NCBI RefSeq assembly: GCF_000243075.1 | Contig: NC_016745.1 | Span: 2,683,001 to 2,747,000, forward strand | Source: Oceanimonas sp. GK1 | Lineage (GTDB): Bacteria > Pseudomonadota > Gammaproteobacteria > Enterobacterales > Aeromonadaceae | Length of the DNA: 64,000 nucleotides | Reading direction: 5' to 3' | Part shown: positions 1-8,486 of the stretch, piece by piece | Numbering within the stretch: position 1 is the stretch's first letter | Layout: every line of letters starts with the position of its first letter | Program-made: the position numbers and the translations under genes | The notes under the pieces: generated by a model | The model's database searches: none | What the model was told of the DNA's origin: nothing | The model's input: only the letters and a program-made list of their open reading frames with translations

Positions 1-416
1 TCGAGGTCGGCTCCTGCCAGAATGCAGCCGGCCTGAGCGCCTTTTTCGCGCAGAATGCGAGTCAGCTTGCGGGTATCGATATCGGCAATACCCACTATGT
101 TGTGAGCCTTGAGATAGTCAGACAGGGTGCGCTGATTGCGGAAACTGGAGGCGATCAGCGGAAGATCGCGAATGATCAGCCCCTGGGCGTGAACCCGGTC
201 GGACTCTTCATCTTCGGCGTTAGTGCCGGTATTGCCTATATGAGGATAAGTGAGCGTGACGATCTGGCGTGCGTAGGATGGATCGGTGAGTATTTCCTGG
301 TATCCCGTCATTGACGTGTTGAATACCACCTCACCAACGGCACAACCGTCGGCGCCAATGGCTGTACCGCGGAAGACCGAGCCATCTTCCAATACGAGCA
401 GCGCTGAGTGATTCAA
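1..416 (-). CDS. carA: Carbamoyl-phosphate synthase small subunit, 5' part (runs off the window)
   Basis: The small (glutaminase) subunit of carbamoyl-phosphate synthase supplies ammonia for carbamoyl phosphate used in arginine and pyrimidine synthesis. About 138 codons are present: they read [17 protein letters not shown], then [17 protein letters not shown] and later [18 protein letters not shown], all typical of the CarA N-terminal domain; the glutaminase domain lies outside the window. No ATG precedes the conserved start, so I place initiation at a TTG at 416-414, seven bases after GGAGG. E. coli carA is, from memory, also TTG-started. dapB lies 401 bases upstream on the same strand, the usual dapB-carAB order. 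Confidence 0.93.
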   Translation of the reverse strand, partial: MNHSALLVLEDGSVFRGTAIGADGCAVGEVVFNTSMTGYQEILTDPSYARQIVTLTYPHIGNTGTNAEDEESDRVHAQGLIIRDLPLIASSFRNQRTLSDYLKAHNIVGIADIDTRKLTRILREKGAQAGCILAGADL

Positions 417-817
417 GACAACCTCCAAGTTAATTCTTATAAATCAACAATTTACCTGGCTGTCCCGAGTTACAGACAAAAAATTTTACTGCATCTCGGC
501 TAATACTGGGCAAATTCTGTGTATTTTATCTGGATGCGTCGTTTTCGACAAACTTTTTTGTGATCCCAGCCACCGAAAGCCGAACAATCGAGCGCTTCGC
601 GCATAAAAACTCAAAAGGCAAGCATAAAAACAAGGGGAGAACGCAGAACAGGGGAAAAAACAACGACTTGAAACAATCTTTACGCGAAGCTACCGAAAAA
701 GTAAAAAATACAAAAAAAACACTTACAAAACAAGCAGATAAACCAGACCCATGAAAAAAGTAAGCAACCAGACCGGCCCGCGGGAGCCAGCCTGGCTTCA
801 GATGGGACAATGACTGC
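417..817 (-). promoter_or_regulatory. dapB-carA intergenic region, probable carAB control region
   Basis: This 401-base gap is AT-rich compared with its neighbours, with long purine runs on the plus strand (about 640-745). On the minus strand the last 70 bases before carA contain AT-rich words (around 436-452, TTGATTTATAAGAATTAA) in the position where E. coli has arginine-repressor boxes, but the match to an ARG box is poor. No convincing gene was found here: the two ORFs are low-complexity and lack ribosome binding sites. That carAB is regulated from here is inference from synteny. Confidence 0.4.
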
Positions 818-1657
<840 letters not shown>

Positions 1658-1728
1658 TCATGCGAATGTTGCGCAGTTTGCCAGAATGCGCATCGCTTGC
1701 AAATTACGCCGGGCCAAAAAGCGCCCAT

Positions 1729-1755
1729 AAAAAAACCGGCGGCTGCCGGTTTTTT
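1729..1755. terminator. Bidirectional rho-independent terminator
   Basis: AAAAAACCGGC and GCCGGTTTTTT pair around the loop GGCT, leaving A- and T-runs on either side. It lies just past the fklB stop on the minus strand and before dapB. Confidence 0.85.
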
Positions 1756-1769
1756 CAGACGCTGCCGGA

Positions 1770-2381
1770 TCAGGCGATCTCGAGCAGCTCCACTTCAAAG
1801 ACCAGGGTGGAGCACGGCGGAATGGAGCCGGCACCCTGCTCGCCATAAGCCAGGTGATGGGGTACGTACAGCTTCCATTTGGAGCCAACTGGCATCAGCT
1901 GCAGGGCTTCTACCCAGCCCTTGATCACGCCGTTAACCGGGAACTGGGCCGGTTCGCCACGCAGCACAGAGCTGTCGAAGACGGAGCCGTCGATAAAGGT
2001 GCCGTGGTAGTGCACGCGCACGGTGTCGGTGGCGGCGGGCGTGGCGCCTTCACCTTCGGCCAGCACTTCGTACTGCAGGCCGGACTCGGTCTGCTGCACT
2101 TCGTCACGGGCGGCGTTGGCGGACAGGAAGGCGGCTTCCTCTTCCTTGGCCTTGGCAGACTGGGAGGCCTGCTCGGCCTTCATGCGCTCGGTGATCACGC
2201 CAAAGGCGGCATTGATGTCTTCCCGGGATACGGCAAACTCTTCACCGTTGAGGGAGTCGGCCAGCCCTTGTTGTACGGCGGCAATGTCCAGCCCTTCAAA
2301 CGGCTGCTGGGCCAGTTGATCACCGATCTGACGGCCGATGCCATAGCTGGCTTTCTGTTCTACTGTCTCAAATGACGACAT
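1770..2381 (-). CDS. fklB: FKBP-type peptidyl-prolyl isomerase, FklB type
   Basis: This is a cytoplasmic peptidyl-prolyl cis-trans isomerase of the 22-kDa FklB/FkpA family; E. coli FklB is 206 residues, this protein 203. Residues about 1-95 form the helical dimerisation region (KASYGIGRQIGDQLAQQPFEGL). Residues about 100-203 form the FKBP domain, with VRVHYHGTFIDGSVFDSS, FPVNGVIKGWVEALQLMPVG and the end VFEVELLEI. No signal peptide is seen, which argues for FklB and against periplasmic FkpA. AGAGGGA lies upstream of the ATG. It is a single transcription unit ending at the hairpin before dapB. Confidence 0.92.
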   Translation of the reverse strand: MSSFETVEQKASYGIGRQIGDQLAQQPFEGLDIAAVQQGLADSLNGEEFAVSREDINAAFGVITERMKAEQASQSAKAKEEEAAFLSANAARDEVQQTESGLQYEVLAEGEGATPAATDTVRVHYHGTFIDGSVFDSSVLRGEPAQFPVNGVIKGWVEALQLMPVGSKWKLYVPHHLAYGEQGAGSIPPCSTLVFEVELLEIA

Positions 2382-2425
2382 GAGATTCCCTCTGTTTTTG
2401 GGTGCAAAGACTTAATGCTAACAAA

Positions 2426-3355
2426 TTACGCCCCCGAGCTGAACGGCAAATCCGGCCGCCCGGCCAATAATGCCGCACCGCGCATGCCGCCGGCACCGCC
2501 AAACACCGGCCGGTGCACCGGGGCCGCGAGGACCCCGCGCATCATCTGTGCGGGCAGACGCCGGGCCAGGGCCTCGTGCAGCCAGGCCGCCTCCCCCAGG
2601 CTTCCCCCCAGTACCACCGCATCGGGATCAAGCTGGGTCATCAGCGCTCCCAGTCCCGCCGCCAGCACATCGAAATAGATGTCCATGCAACGTGCCGCCG
2701 CGGGCTCGCCCCGCTGCCAGGCCGCGATGATGGCCTGTCCGTCGCGCTCCGCCCCGCCACAGTGACGGTACAGCCGGGCCAGGCCGGTACCGGACACATA
2801 GGCTTCCAGACAGGCGGTACGGCCACAACCGCATTCAAACAGCGGCAGGCCGGCATGGCGCGCCAGCAGGCCGGCATCGATGGGGCCATGACCAAACTCG
2901 CCGCTGCCGCCCCGCCGGCTGCTCATCAGCCGGCCGTCATGAATAAGCGCACCGCCCACGCCGGTACCCAGGGTCAGGCCCAGGGCCAGACGGCTGCCTG
3001 CTACAGCGCCGCCGTGGTACTCCGACAGCAAAAAGCAGTTGGCATCGTTGTCGCCAGACAAGGGCCGCTTAAGCCGTGCCTGCAGATCTGCCAGCAGCTC
3101 CCGGCCGTGAATGGCCGGCACATTGGGGGCCAGAATTCGTCCCTCGGCGTCCAGCACGCCGGGAAAGCCAAGCCCCACCCGCCCTCGAACACCCAGTCGC
3201 TCATCGGCCTCCCTCACCAGGCTGGTGATCAGTTCAAGAAAGGCCGCATAACTGTGGCCGGGCGTGGCCTGGCGAGTGGTCTCAAGCAGATGGGCATTTT
3301 CGTCAAAGACGCCAAAGGCGGTCTTGGTGCCGCCGATATCAAACCCGTACCGCAT
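2426..3355 (-). CDS. nagK: N-acetyl-D-glucosamine kinase, ROK family
   Basis: NagK phosphorylates N-acetylglucosamine recovered from cell wall or chitin using ATP. The 309-residue protein starts with the ROK phosphate-binding motif FDIGGTKTAFGVFD, has the catalytic DNDANCF segment, LGTGVGG, EFGH, and the zinc-binding ECGCGRTACLEAY cluster; the overall match is to E. coli NagK (303 residues) rather than glucokinase. The start at 3355 is chosen because the protein begins there with the family N-terminus and the codon overlaps the stop of the preceding M48 gene (TGATG), so translation is probably coupled. The longer ORF upstream has no homology. Confidence 0.9.
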   Translation of the reverse strand: MRYGFDIGGTKTAFGVFDENAHLLETTRQATPGHSYAAFLELITSLVREADERLGVRGRVGLGFPGVLDAEGRILAPNVPAIHGRELLADLQARLKRPLSGDNDANCFLLSEYHGGAVAGSRLALGLTLGTGVGGALIHDGRLMSSRRGGSGEFGHGPIDAGLLARHAGLPLFECGCGRTACLEAYVSGTGLARLYRHCGGAERDGQAIIAAWQRGEPAAARCMDIYFDVLAAGLGALMTQLDPDAVVLGGSLGEAAWLHEALARRLPAQMMRGVLAAPVHRPVFGGAGGMRGAALLAGRPDLPFSSGA

Positions 3356-4134
3356 CAGCGACGACAGGCCGGTTGCTTGCCCTGGGCGCGGGCCTGCATA
3401 TAAAGGTTGCTGGCCTCGGGCATCAGTGCCGACAGCCCCTGAATGCGGGTACCGTGTGACGGGTGAGTAGAAAGCAGCTCCGGCGGCTGACTGCCGGACT
3501 GCGCCGACATGTTGCGCCACAGGGCAACGGACTGCTGCGGATCAAAGCCCGCCCGGGCCATCAGCTGCAGCCCCAGCCGGTCGGCTTCCGCTTCCTGCTC
3601 CCGGCCATAGGGCAGCAGGTAGCCCACCTGTACCCCCAGCCCCAGGGCCGCCATGGCCGGCTGACGCAAACCGGACTGACCCAGCGCCGTGTCGGCGGCA
3701 CTGAGGCCAATGTTGGTCAGTTGGGTACGGGACACCCGCTCGTTACTGTGGCGGGCCAGTACATGGGCTATTTCGTGGCCGATCACCGCGGCCAGCTGAT
3801 CCTGGGTTTCGGCCACCGTGAACAGGCCGCTGTAAACCCCCACCTTGCCGCCAGGCAGGGCAAAGGCATTGACCTGTTTGGAGTCGAACAACACCACCTC
3901 CCACTGCCCCCCGCCGGGCACCTCGGCGACCAGATGATTGGTAACGCACTGGACGTAACGGTTGAGTGCCCCATCGGCACTGATGGTTTCCTGCTCCTTC
4001 AACTGGGCAAAGGATTGTTCTCCCAAACGCTGCATGTCATTTTCGGAAAACAACAACACCTGGCTGCGGCCGGTAGGGGACTGGGTACAGGCGGTCAGCG
4101 AGCCCAGCATCAGGGCAAGTAGAATGGCACGCAC
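3355..4134 (-). CDS. M48-family zinc metallopeptidase, lipoprotein
   Basis: A predicted periplasmic or outer-membrane zinc metalloprotease, 259 residues. It has a lipoprotein signal with lipobox LTAC (Cys16), the catalytic motif HEIAH at 120-124, and a downstream EAEADRLG (about 184-191) that supplies the third zinc ligand, the arrangement of M48/Oma1-type proteases such as E. coli LoiP, YcaL and BepA. It is not close enough to any of these to name it. Translation appears to begin at GTG 4134, nine bases after a GAGG. The gene is followed by nagK with a one-base overlap, an unusual pairing. Confidence 0.88.
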   Translation of the reverse strand: MRAILLALMLGSLTACTQSPTGRSQVLLFSENDMQRLGEQSFAQLKEQETISADGALNRYVQCVTNHLVAEVPGGGQWEVVLFDSKQVNAFALPGGKVGVYSGLFTVAETQDQLAAVIGHEIAHVLARHSNERVSRTQLTNIGLSAADTALGQSGLRQPAMAALGLGVQVGYLLPYGREQEAEADRLGLQLMARAGFDPQQSVALWRNMSAQSGSQPPELLSTHPSHGTRIQGLSALMPEASNLYMQARAQGKQPACRR

Positions 4135-4267
4135 GGCAATGGCCTCATCACAATAACAATGAACACCTTTTTAGCATAAACCGCGGCAGGCACAAACGCA
4201 GGCGTGGAAACGAGACCGAAGCAGACCCGAAGCGACCCTCAGGTATCGCTTCGGGGAAGGGCAAGCA

Positions 4268-4519
4268 TCACTCGGGGCTGATCTGGCCCGCTTCCGGCAC
4301 CGTGGTGTCGGACAGCAGCCACAGCGTGTACTTGTGCAGCTCCGGATGTTGAGACAAGGCCACCAGAAAGGCGCCACCGACCTCCCGATACCCCAGTTCA
4401 TAGTTTTTGAGTGTGGTGGGGGGCACCTGCAGCAACTCAGCGAACTTGGGTCGGCTGAGCCCCATAGCCTCACGGATTTGCCGGATTTTCTTTCCGACCA
4501 GGCTGGTATCAGGATTCAT
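4268..4519 (-). CDS. Small XRE-family helix-turn-helix regulator
   Basis: An 83-residue protein whose first half is a Cro/CI-type helix-turn-helix: KIRQIREAMGLSRPKFAELL then VPPTTLKNYELGYREVG. The rest is a short tail ending in PEAGQISPE. ATG 4519 is preceded by GAGGAG. It stands alone between the M48 gene and the OmpA-type gene, so its target is not shown by context. The single domain and small size fit a transcriptional regulator that binds as a dimer; autoregulation is a guess. Confidence 0.8.
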   Translation of the reverse strand: MNPDTSLVGKKIRQIREAMGLSRPKFAELLQVPPTTLKNYELGYREVGGAFLVALSQHPELHKYTLWLLSDTTVPEAGQISPE

Positions 4520-4564
4520 AATCTTGCTACTCCTCAATGGCAGATTACGACAGGGACGTTGCAT

Positions 4565-4908
4565 ACACTGTTTAGTTTAACACCCCTCAACAGACTCGTT
4601 GTGAACTGGCGACCTTTTGTTGAAAAAATGTTTCCATATGGCAAATAAGGACTCATACAGGGATATTTCTATGACATTCAAACCCCGTTAGAGTCCTCTT
4701 TTTGTACCCATTGCCGACCGGCACCGTTGCAGGCGCCTTGTGAGCCATTCCAAAACAGGATAGTCTGGATTCGCGCGGAACAGCGTCTGGAATGCAGTAA
4801 CCGAGCGCAACATTCCGGAAGCACCTACCCCGGAACGGGGCGGCGAGTACGGGACCGGTTATTCCGCTGTGAGCGCGCCAACAACTCATTCGAATGAGGA
4901 ACAAAAAC
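4565..4908 (+). promoter_or_regulatory. Long untranslated region upstream of the OmpA-type gene
   Basis: The 344 bases between the XRE gene and the porin hold no convincing gene. GGACTC (about 4649) and GAGTCC (about 4692) are inverted repeats followed by TCTTTTTG, which could terminate a short transcript. Immediately before the porin, ATTCGAATGAGGAA carries the ribosome binding site in a small palindrome. A long structured leader would suit an ompA-type mRNA, but this is inference. Confidence 0.35.
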
Positions 4909-5862
4909 ATGAAAAAGACAGTGGCTTCTTCTCTGATCGCAATGGCGCTGGCAACGGCCGGCATGTCTGCCGGTGTACAGGCCAACGACTGGTATCTGGG
5001 GGCCGGTGCCGGTTACGCCGACTATGAAGATATCGATCGCAACAACGTCGACGCCGATGACAACGCCGCCGCCGTCAGCCTGTTTGGCGGTTATAACTTC
5101 AACCAGTACTTTGGCACCGAGCTGGGCTTCACCAACTTTGGTGGCGATGCCGATACCCGTGCCCTGAACCTGTCCGCCATCGGCCGCCTGCCGCTGGGTG
5201 AGCGCTTCTCCGTGTTCGGTGAAGTGGGTGCCCTGGGCTGGGATACCGACGTGGCCAACGGTGACGAAGGCGTGTCTCCCCTGGCCGGCCTGGGTCTGGC
5301 CTACCGTGCCAGCGACCTGGTAGACGTCCAGCTGCGCTATCGCCGCGTTGAAGACATGGGTGACGAAGTGAACAACGGCTTTGAGACCGACGTCAACAAC
5401 GTCATGCTGGAGCTGGTGCTGCACCCCAACCGTCGCGTGGCCGCCCCCGCTCCGGTGGCGCCTGTCGCCCCTCAGCCGCAGCCTGAAGTGACTTACGAGA
5501 CCCGTACCGTGACCGCCGACGGCTCTGTCTACTTCGCCTTTGACAGCTCCGCCCTGTCTGCCGACGCCCGCGCCACTCTGGATGAAGTGGCCCGTTTCGC
5601 CGAACAGAACCCGGACTACCAGATTGAACTGGCCGGCTACGCCGACCGTCTGGGCAGTGCCGAGTACAACCGCAAGCTGTCTGAGCGCCGTGCGCTGGCC
5701 GCCAAGGAATATCTGGTGCAGCGTGGTGTCGCCGCCGAAAACATTCAGACTGCCTGGTACGGCGAAGAGCTGGCTCAAGGCATGAGCGAAGAAGAGCGCC
5801 AGCGCGATCGTCGTGTAGACGCCAAGGGACAGGCCAGCATTCAGGTGGAAATCATCGAATAA
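4909..5862 (+). CDS. ompA: OmpA-family outer membrane protein
   Basis: A 317-residue outer-membrane protein linking the outer membrane to peptidoglycan. Residues 1-25 are a signal peptide ending GVQA; residues about 26-180 alternate hydrophobic and polar residues as in an eight-stranded barrel (DWYLGAGAGYADYED at its start). A Pro-Ala hinge (about 183-197) leads into a C-terminal OmpA domain with VYFAFDSSALSADA and the peptidoglycan-binding pattern YNRKLSERRALAAKEYL. The start at 4909 follows GAGGAA by seven bases, better than the in-frame ATG 15 bases upstream. It is monocistronic, with a strong terminator. It could be any OmpA-type porin; orthology to E. coli OmpA is not proven. Confidence 0.88.
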   Translation: MKKTVASSLIAMALATAGMSAGVQANDWYLGAGAGYADYEDIDRNNVDADDNAAAVSLFGGYNFNQYFGTELGFTNFGGDADTRALNLSAIGRLPLGERFSVFGEVGALGWDTDVANGDEGVSPLAGLGLAYRASDLVDVQLRYRRVEDMGDEVNNGFETDVNNVMLELVLHPNRRVAAPAPVAPVAPQPQPEVTYETRTVTADGSVYFAFDSSALSADARATLDEVARFAEQNPDYQIELAGYADRLGSAEYNRKLSERRALAAKEYLVQRGVAAENIQTAWYGEELAQGMSEEERQRDRRVDAKGQASIQVEIIE

Positions 5863-5882
5863 GCTGCTTTGCCAAGCCTGTC

Positions 5883-5910
5883 ACAAACGGCCCTGCGGGG
5901 CCGTTTTTGT
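5883..5910 (+). terminator. Rho-independent terminator after the OmpA-type gene
   Basis: ACAAACGGCCC pairs with GGGCCGTTTTTGT around TGCG, 20 bases after the stop codon, and is followed by more T residues. Confidence 0.88.
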
Positions 5911-5969
5911 TTTTCACGATTCCTGCTCGAATCTGGCATACTGGCTTTTTTCATTGTTGACCTTATTCC

Positions 5970-6431
5970 ATGCAATGCCATTGTGACAGCGGACAGCCGT
6001 TTTCCGACTGCTGCCAGCCCTTTCTGGAAGGCCGGCTTGACGCCCCTACTCCCCTGGCGCTGATGCGCTCCCGCTACAGTGCCTACCGGCTGGGACTGGG
6101 CGACTACCTGGTCAGAACCTGGCATCCGGATACCCTGGGCGAGCTGAATGCCGCCACCCTGCGCGATTCGGGCCTCGGCACCGAATGGCTGGGGCTTGCC
6201 GTCGTTTTTTCACGGGGCACCCCGGGCGACACCGAGGGAGAAGTGGAGTTCAGAGTGCGCTACCGCGAACAGGGCCGGGTGGTGGTGCTGCACGAACGCT
6301 CCCGTTTTCTGCGCCATGACCGCCGCTGGGTTTACCACTCGGGCCAGTTCAACCCGCCCAAAATCGGTTCCAACCAGCCCTGCCCCTGCGACAGCGGCAA
6401 CAAATACAAGCACTGCTGCGGCCGGCGCTGA
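5970..6431 (+). CDS. ychJ: YchJ-family SEC-C motif protein (UPF0225)
   Basis: A 153-residue protein of the YchJ family, function not established. Cysteine clusters occur at both ends: CHCDSGQPFSDCC at the N-terminus and the SEC-C zinc-binding motif NQPCPCDSGNKYKHCCG at the C-terminus, enclosing an NTF2-like middle region. In E. coli ychJ also sits beside purU, as here, where purU begins 33 bases downstream on the same strand. Zinc binding is expected from the motif; a role in protein quality control or translation is only suggested by SEC-C domains in other proteins. Confidence 0.9.
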   Translation: MQCHCDSGQPFSDCCQPFLEGRLDAPTPLALMRSRYSAYRLGLGDYLVRTWHPDTLGELNAATLRDSGLGTEWLGLAVVFSRGTPGDTEGEVEFRVRYREQGRVVVLHERSRFLRHDRRWVYHSGQFNPPKIGSNQPCPCDSGNKYKHCCGRR

Positions 6432-6464
6432 CGCCTCATTTCCACAACAAGAAGCAACAACAAA

Positions 6465-7301
6465 ATGGAACGTAAAATACTGCTGAGCCACTGCCCCGAT
6501 GCCCGCGGGCTTATCTCGAAAATCACCAATATCTGCTACAAGCACCAGCTCAACATTGTGCGCAACGACGAGTTCGTGGATCACGATAACGGCCATTTTT
6601 TTATGCGCACCGAGCTGGAAGGGCGCTTTAACGACCACACCCTGCTGGCGGATCTGGACGACGCCCTGCCGGCGGGCGGTCAAAACCGGCTGGTGCCGGC
6701 GGGCAGCAAGCGGGTAGTGATCCTGGTGACCCGGGAAGCCCACTGCCTGGGCGACATTCTGATGAAGCACTTCAGCGGCGCCATGAACATCGACATCGCC
6801 GCCGTGGTGGGCAACTACGATACCCTGCAGGGGCTGACCGAGAAATTCGACATTCCCTGGCACACCGTGTCCCACGAGGGGTTAAACCGGCCCGAGCATG
6901 AGCAACTGCTGGCGGAGGTGATCGACCGCTACCAGCCCGACTATGTGGTGCTGGCCAAATACATGCGTATTCTGAGCCCGACCTTTGTGGCCCGCTATGA
7001 AAAGCGCATCATCAATATTCATCATTCCTTCCTGCCCGCCTTTATCGGCGCCAGCCCTTATCGCCAGGCTTATGAACGAGGAGTCAAGATGATCGGTGCC
7101 ACCGCCCACTTCGTCACCGACGATCTGGACGAAGGCCCCATTATCGAGCAGGACGTCACCCACGTGAGCCACGCCTTCACCGCTGAAGACATGGCCAAGG
7201 CCGGCCGGGACGTGGAAAAATCGGTACTGAGCCGGGCGCTCAACCTGGTGCTGGAAGAAAAGGTGTTTGTCTACGGCAACCGCACCGTGGTGTTTAAATA
7301 A
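6465..7301 (+). CDS. purU: Formyltetrahydrofolate deformylase
   Basis: PurU hydrolyses 10-formyl-tetrahydrofolate to formate and tetrahydrofolate, balancing one-carbon pools and feeding formate to PurT. The 278-residue protein has an N-terminal ACT domain (about 1-80; LSHCPDARGLISKITNICY) and a C-terminal formyltransferase domain with YVVLAKYMRILSP, the catalytic INIHHSFLPAFIGASPY block and GATAHFVTDDLDEGPII. Length and order match E. coli PurU. It follows ychJ and ends four bases before a perfect hairpin built from an ACTGGGG heptamer. Confidence 0.96.
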   Translation: MERKILLSHCPDARGLISKITNICYKHQLNIVRNDEFVDHDNGHFFMRTELEGRFNDHTLLADLDDALPAGGQNRLVPAGSKRVVILVTREAHCLGDILMKHFSGAMNIDIAAVVGNYDTLQGLTEKFDIPWHTVSHEGLNRPEHEQLLAEVIDRYQPDYVVLAKYMRILSPTFVARYEKRIINIHHSFLPAFIGASPYRQAYERGVKMIGATAHFVTDDLDEGPIIEQDVTHVSHAFTAEDMAKAGRDVEKSVLSRALNLVLEEKVFVYGNRTVVFK

Positions 7302-7305
7302 TTCG

Positions 7306-7333
7306 GGGACTGGGGACTGCTATCCCCAGTCCC
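7306..7333. terminator. Heptamer-derived hairpin between purU and the DUF1244 gene
   Basis: GGGACTGGGGA and TCCCCAGTCCC form a perfect 11-bp stem with loop CTGCTA, starting four bases after the purU stop and ending nine bases before the end of the convergent gene. There is no T-run, so termination is uncertain. The arms are made of the same heptamer (ACTGGGG) as the array near 17.7 kb. Confidence 0.6.
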
Positions 7334-7341
7334 GTACGGCG

Positions 7342-7638
7342 TCAGTCGTGCTTGTGGCTGCTCTCAAAGGCGGCCTTTTGCTCGGCCGTCGCCTCTTTCT
7401 GGTATTTCTCCTTCCACTCGCCGTAGGGCATGCCGTATACCCGCTCCCGGGCCTCGTCGTAGTTCATCTCCAGGCCCCGCTCCTCGGCGGCGGCCAGGTA
7501 CCACTTGCTCAGGCAGTTGCGGCAAAAACCGGCCAGGTTCATCAGGTCGATATTCTGCACGTCCTTGCGTTGATCCAGATGCGCCAGCAGGGCGCGAAAG
7601 GCGGCGGCGTCCAGCTCGGTTTGGGTTTGCTTGTCCAT
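7342..7638 (-). CDS. DUF1244-family protein
   Basis: A 98-residue protein of unknown function belonging to the DUF1244 family. Recognisable family segments are FRALLAHLDQRKDVQNIDLM, NLAGFCRNCLSKWY with two cysteines three residues apart, and RVYGMPYGEWKEKYQ. ATG 7638 is chosen because GGAGAAG lies five to ten bases upstream; longer in-frame starts have no ribosome binding site. It is transcribed toward purU and is divergent from yfbR, whose start is 68 bases away. The Cys-x-x-Cys pair might bind a metal; nothing more can be said. Confidence 0.85.
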   Translation of the reverse strand: MDKQTQTELDAAAFRALLAHLDQRKDVQNIDLMNLAGFCRNCLSKWYLAAAEERGLEMNYDEARERVYGMPYGEWKEKYQKEATAEQKAAFESSHKHD

Positions 7639-7706
7639 CGTCTTCTCCATTGGCAGTTGAGATGCCATTATAACGGCAAGCCCCGCAAACCTCATGAGGC
7701 AACATC

Positions 7707-8300
7707 ATGAATCGCAGCCACTTTTATGCCCAAATGGCACGCATGAAGCTGATCCAGCGCTGGCCGCTGATGCGCAACACGGATCCGGAAAACGTGGCAG
7801 AGCACAGCCTGCAGGTGGCCATGGTGGCCCACGCCCTGGCGGTGATTAAAAATACCCTGTTCGGTGGCCGGCTTGATCCCGGCATGGCCGCCCTGCGCGC
7901 CCTCTATCACGACGCCAGCGAAGTGCTGACCGGAGACCTGCCCACCCCGGTCAAATACTTCAATCACGACATTGCCACCGCCTACAAGGCCATTGAGCAG
8001 AACGCCGAGCAAAGCCTGCTGGCCATGCTGCCCGCCGAGCTGCAGCCCGCCTTTGCCCCCTTGTTGTGCGGCCACCGGGACGATGACTACAGCCACCTGG
8101 TGAAGTCCGCCGACATGCTCTGCGCCTACCTCAAGTGCGAAGAGGAGCTGTCGGCAGGCAACCGGGAGTTCGCCAAGGCCCGCGAGCGGCTGACCGCCAT
8201 GCTGGACGCACGCATGAACGACGAAATTCAGTATTTTCTGGAGGTGTTTGTGCCCAGCTTTTCCCTGTCGCTGGATGAAATCTCCACCCCGGGGTTTTGA
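7707..8300 (+). CDS. yfbR: 5'-deoxynucleotidase, HD-domain (YfbR)
   Basis: YfbR removes the 5' phosphate from deoxyribonucleoside monophosphates and takes part in dCTP-to-thymidine salvage. The 197-residue protein is the usual length and shows the HD-domain metal ligands: [14 protein letters not shown] (His), [13 protein letters not shown] (His-Asp) and [15 protein letters not shown] (Asp). A substrate-selecting region [13 protein letters not shown] precedes the first ligand. It is a single gene. A 12-copy heptamer array begins at the base directly after its stop codon. Confidence 0.95.
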   Translation: MNRSHFYAQMARMKLIQRWPLMRNTDPENVAEHSLQVAMVAHALAVIKNTLFGGRLDPGMAALRALYHDASEVLTGDLPTPVKYFNHDIATAYKAIEQNAEQSLLAMLPAELQPAFAPLLCGHRDDDYSHLVKSADMLCAYLKCEEELSAGNREFAKARERLTAMLDARMNDEIQYFLEVFVPSFSLSLDEISTPGF

Positions 8301-8384
8301 AGACGGGAGACGGGAGACGGGAGACGGGAGACGGGAGACGGGAGACGGGAGACGGGAGACGGGAGACGGGAGACGGGAGACGGG
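8301..8384 (+). repeat. Tandem array, 12 perfect copies of AGACGGG
   Basis: Twelve uninterrupted copies of the seven-base word AGACGGG run from the base after the yfbR stop codon. No spacers are present, so this is not a CRISPR. It belongs to the heptamer-periodic family found at several other gene ends in the window. Confidence 0.97.
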
Positions 8385-8431
8385 GACACTACAGGCCACA
8401 ATAACCTAAGCAAGCTCGTCTTCGTCCAATC

Positions 8432-8486
8432 TCACACGTCCACACGTCTTATTTTTACGTCTTACATCTTACGTCCAACGTCTCAC
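8432..8486 (-). repeat. Degenerate heptamer repeat after the DUF3833 gene
   Basis: Read on the minus strand from the DUF3833 stop codon, the sequence runs GACGTTG, GACGTAA, GATGTAA, GACGTAA, then decays into GACGTGTG words. The first 22 bases are almost identical to the sequence after the trpA stop codon at 57190. Confidence 0.75.

Noticed and set aside
436-452. ArgR box before carA
   Set aside because: AT-rich but does not match the palindromic TGAAT-N4-ATTCA pattern.
560-754. Lysine-rich 64-codon ORF in the dapB-carA gap
   Set aside because: Low-complexity purine run without a ribosome binding site; no recognisable domain.
526-810. Phenylalanine-rich ORF on the minus strand of the same gap
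   Set aside because: It is the complement of the purine runs; no ribosome binding site and no family resemblance.
4653-4985. Minus-strand ORF before the OmpA-type gene
   Set aside because: Overlaps the porin start and has no ribosome binding site or homology.
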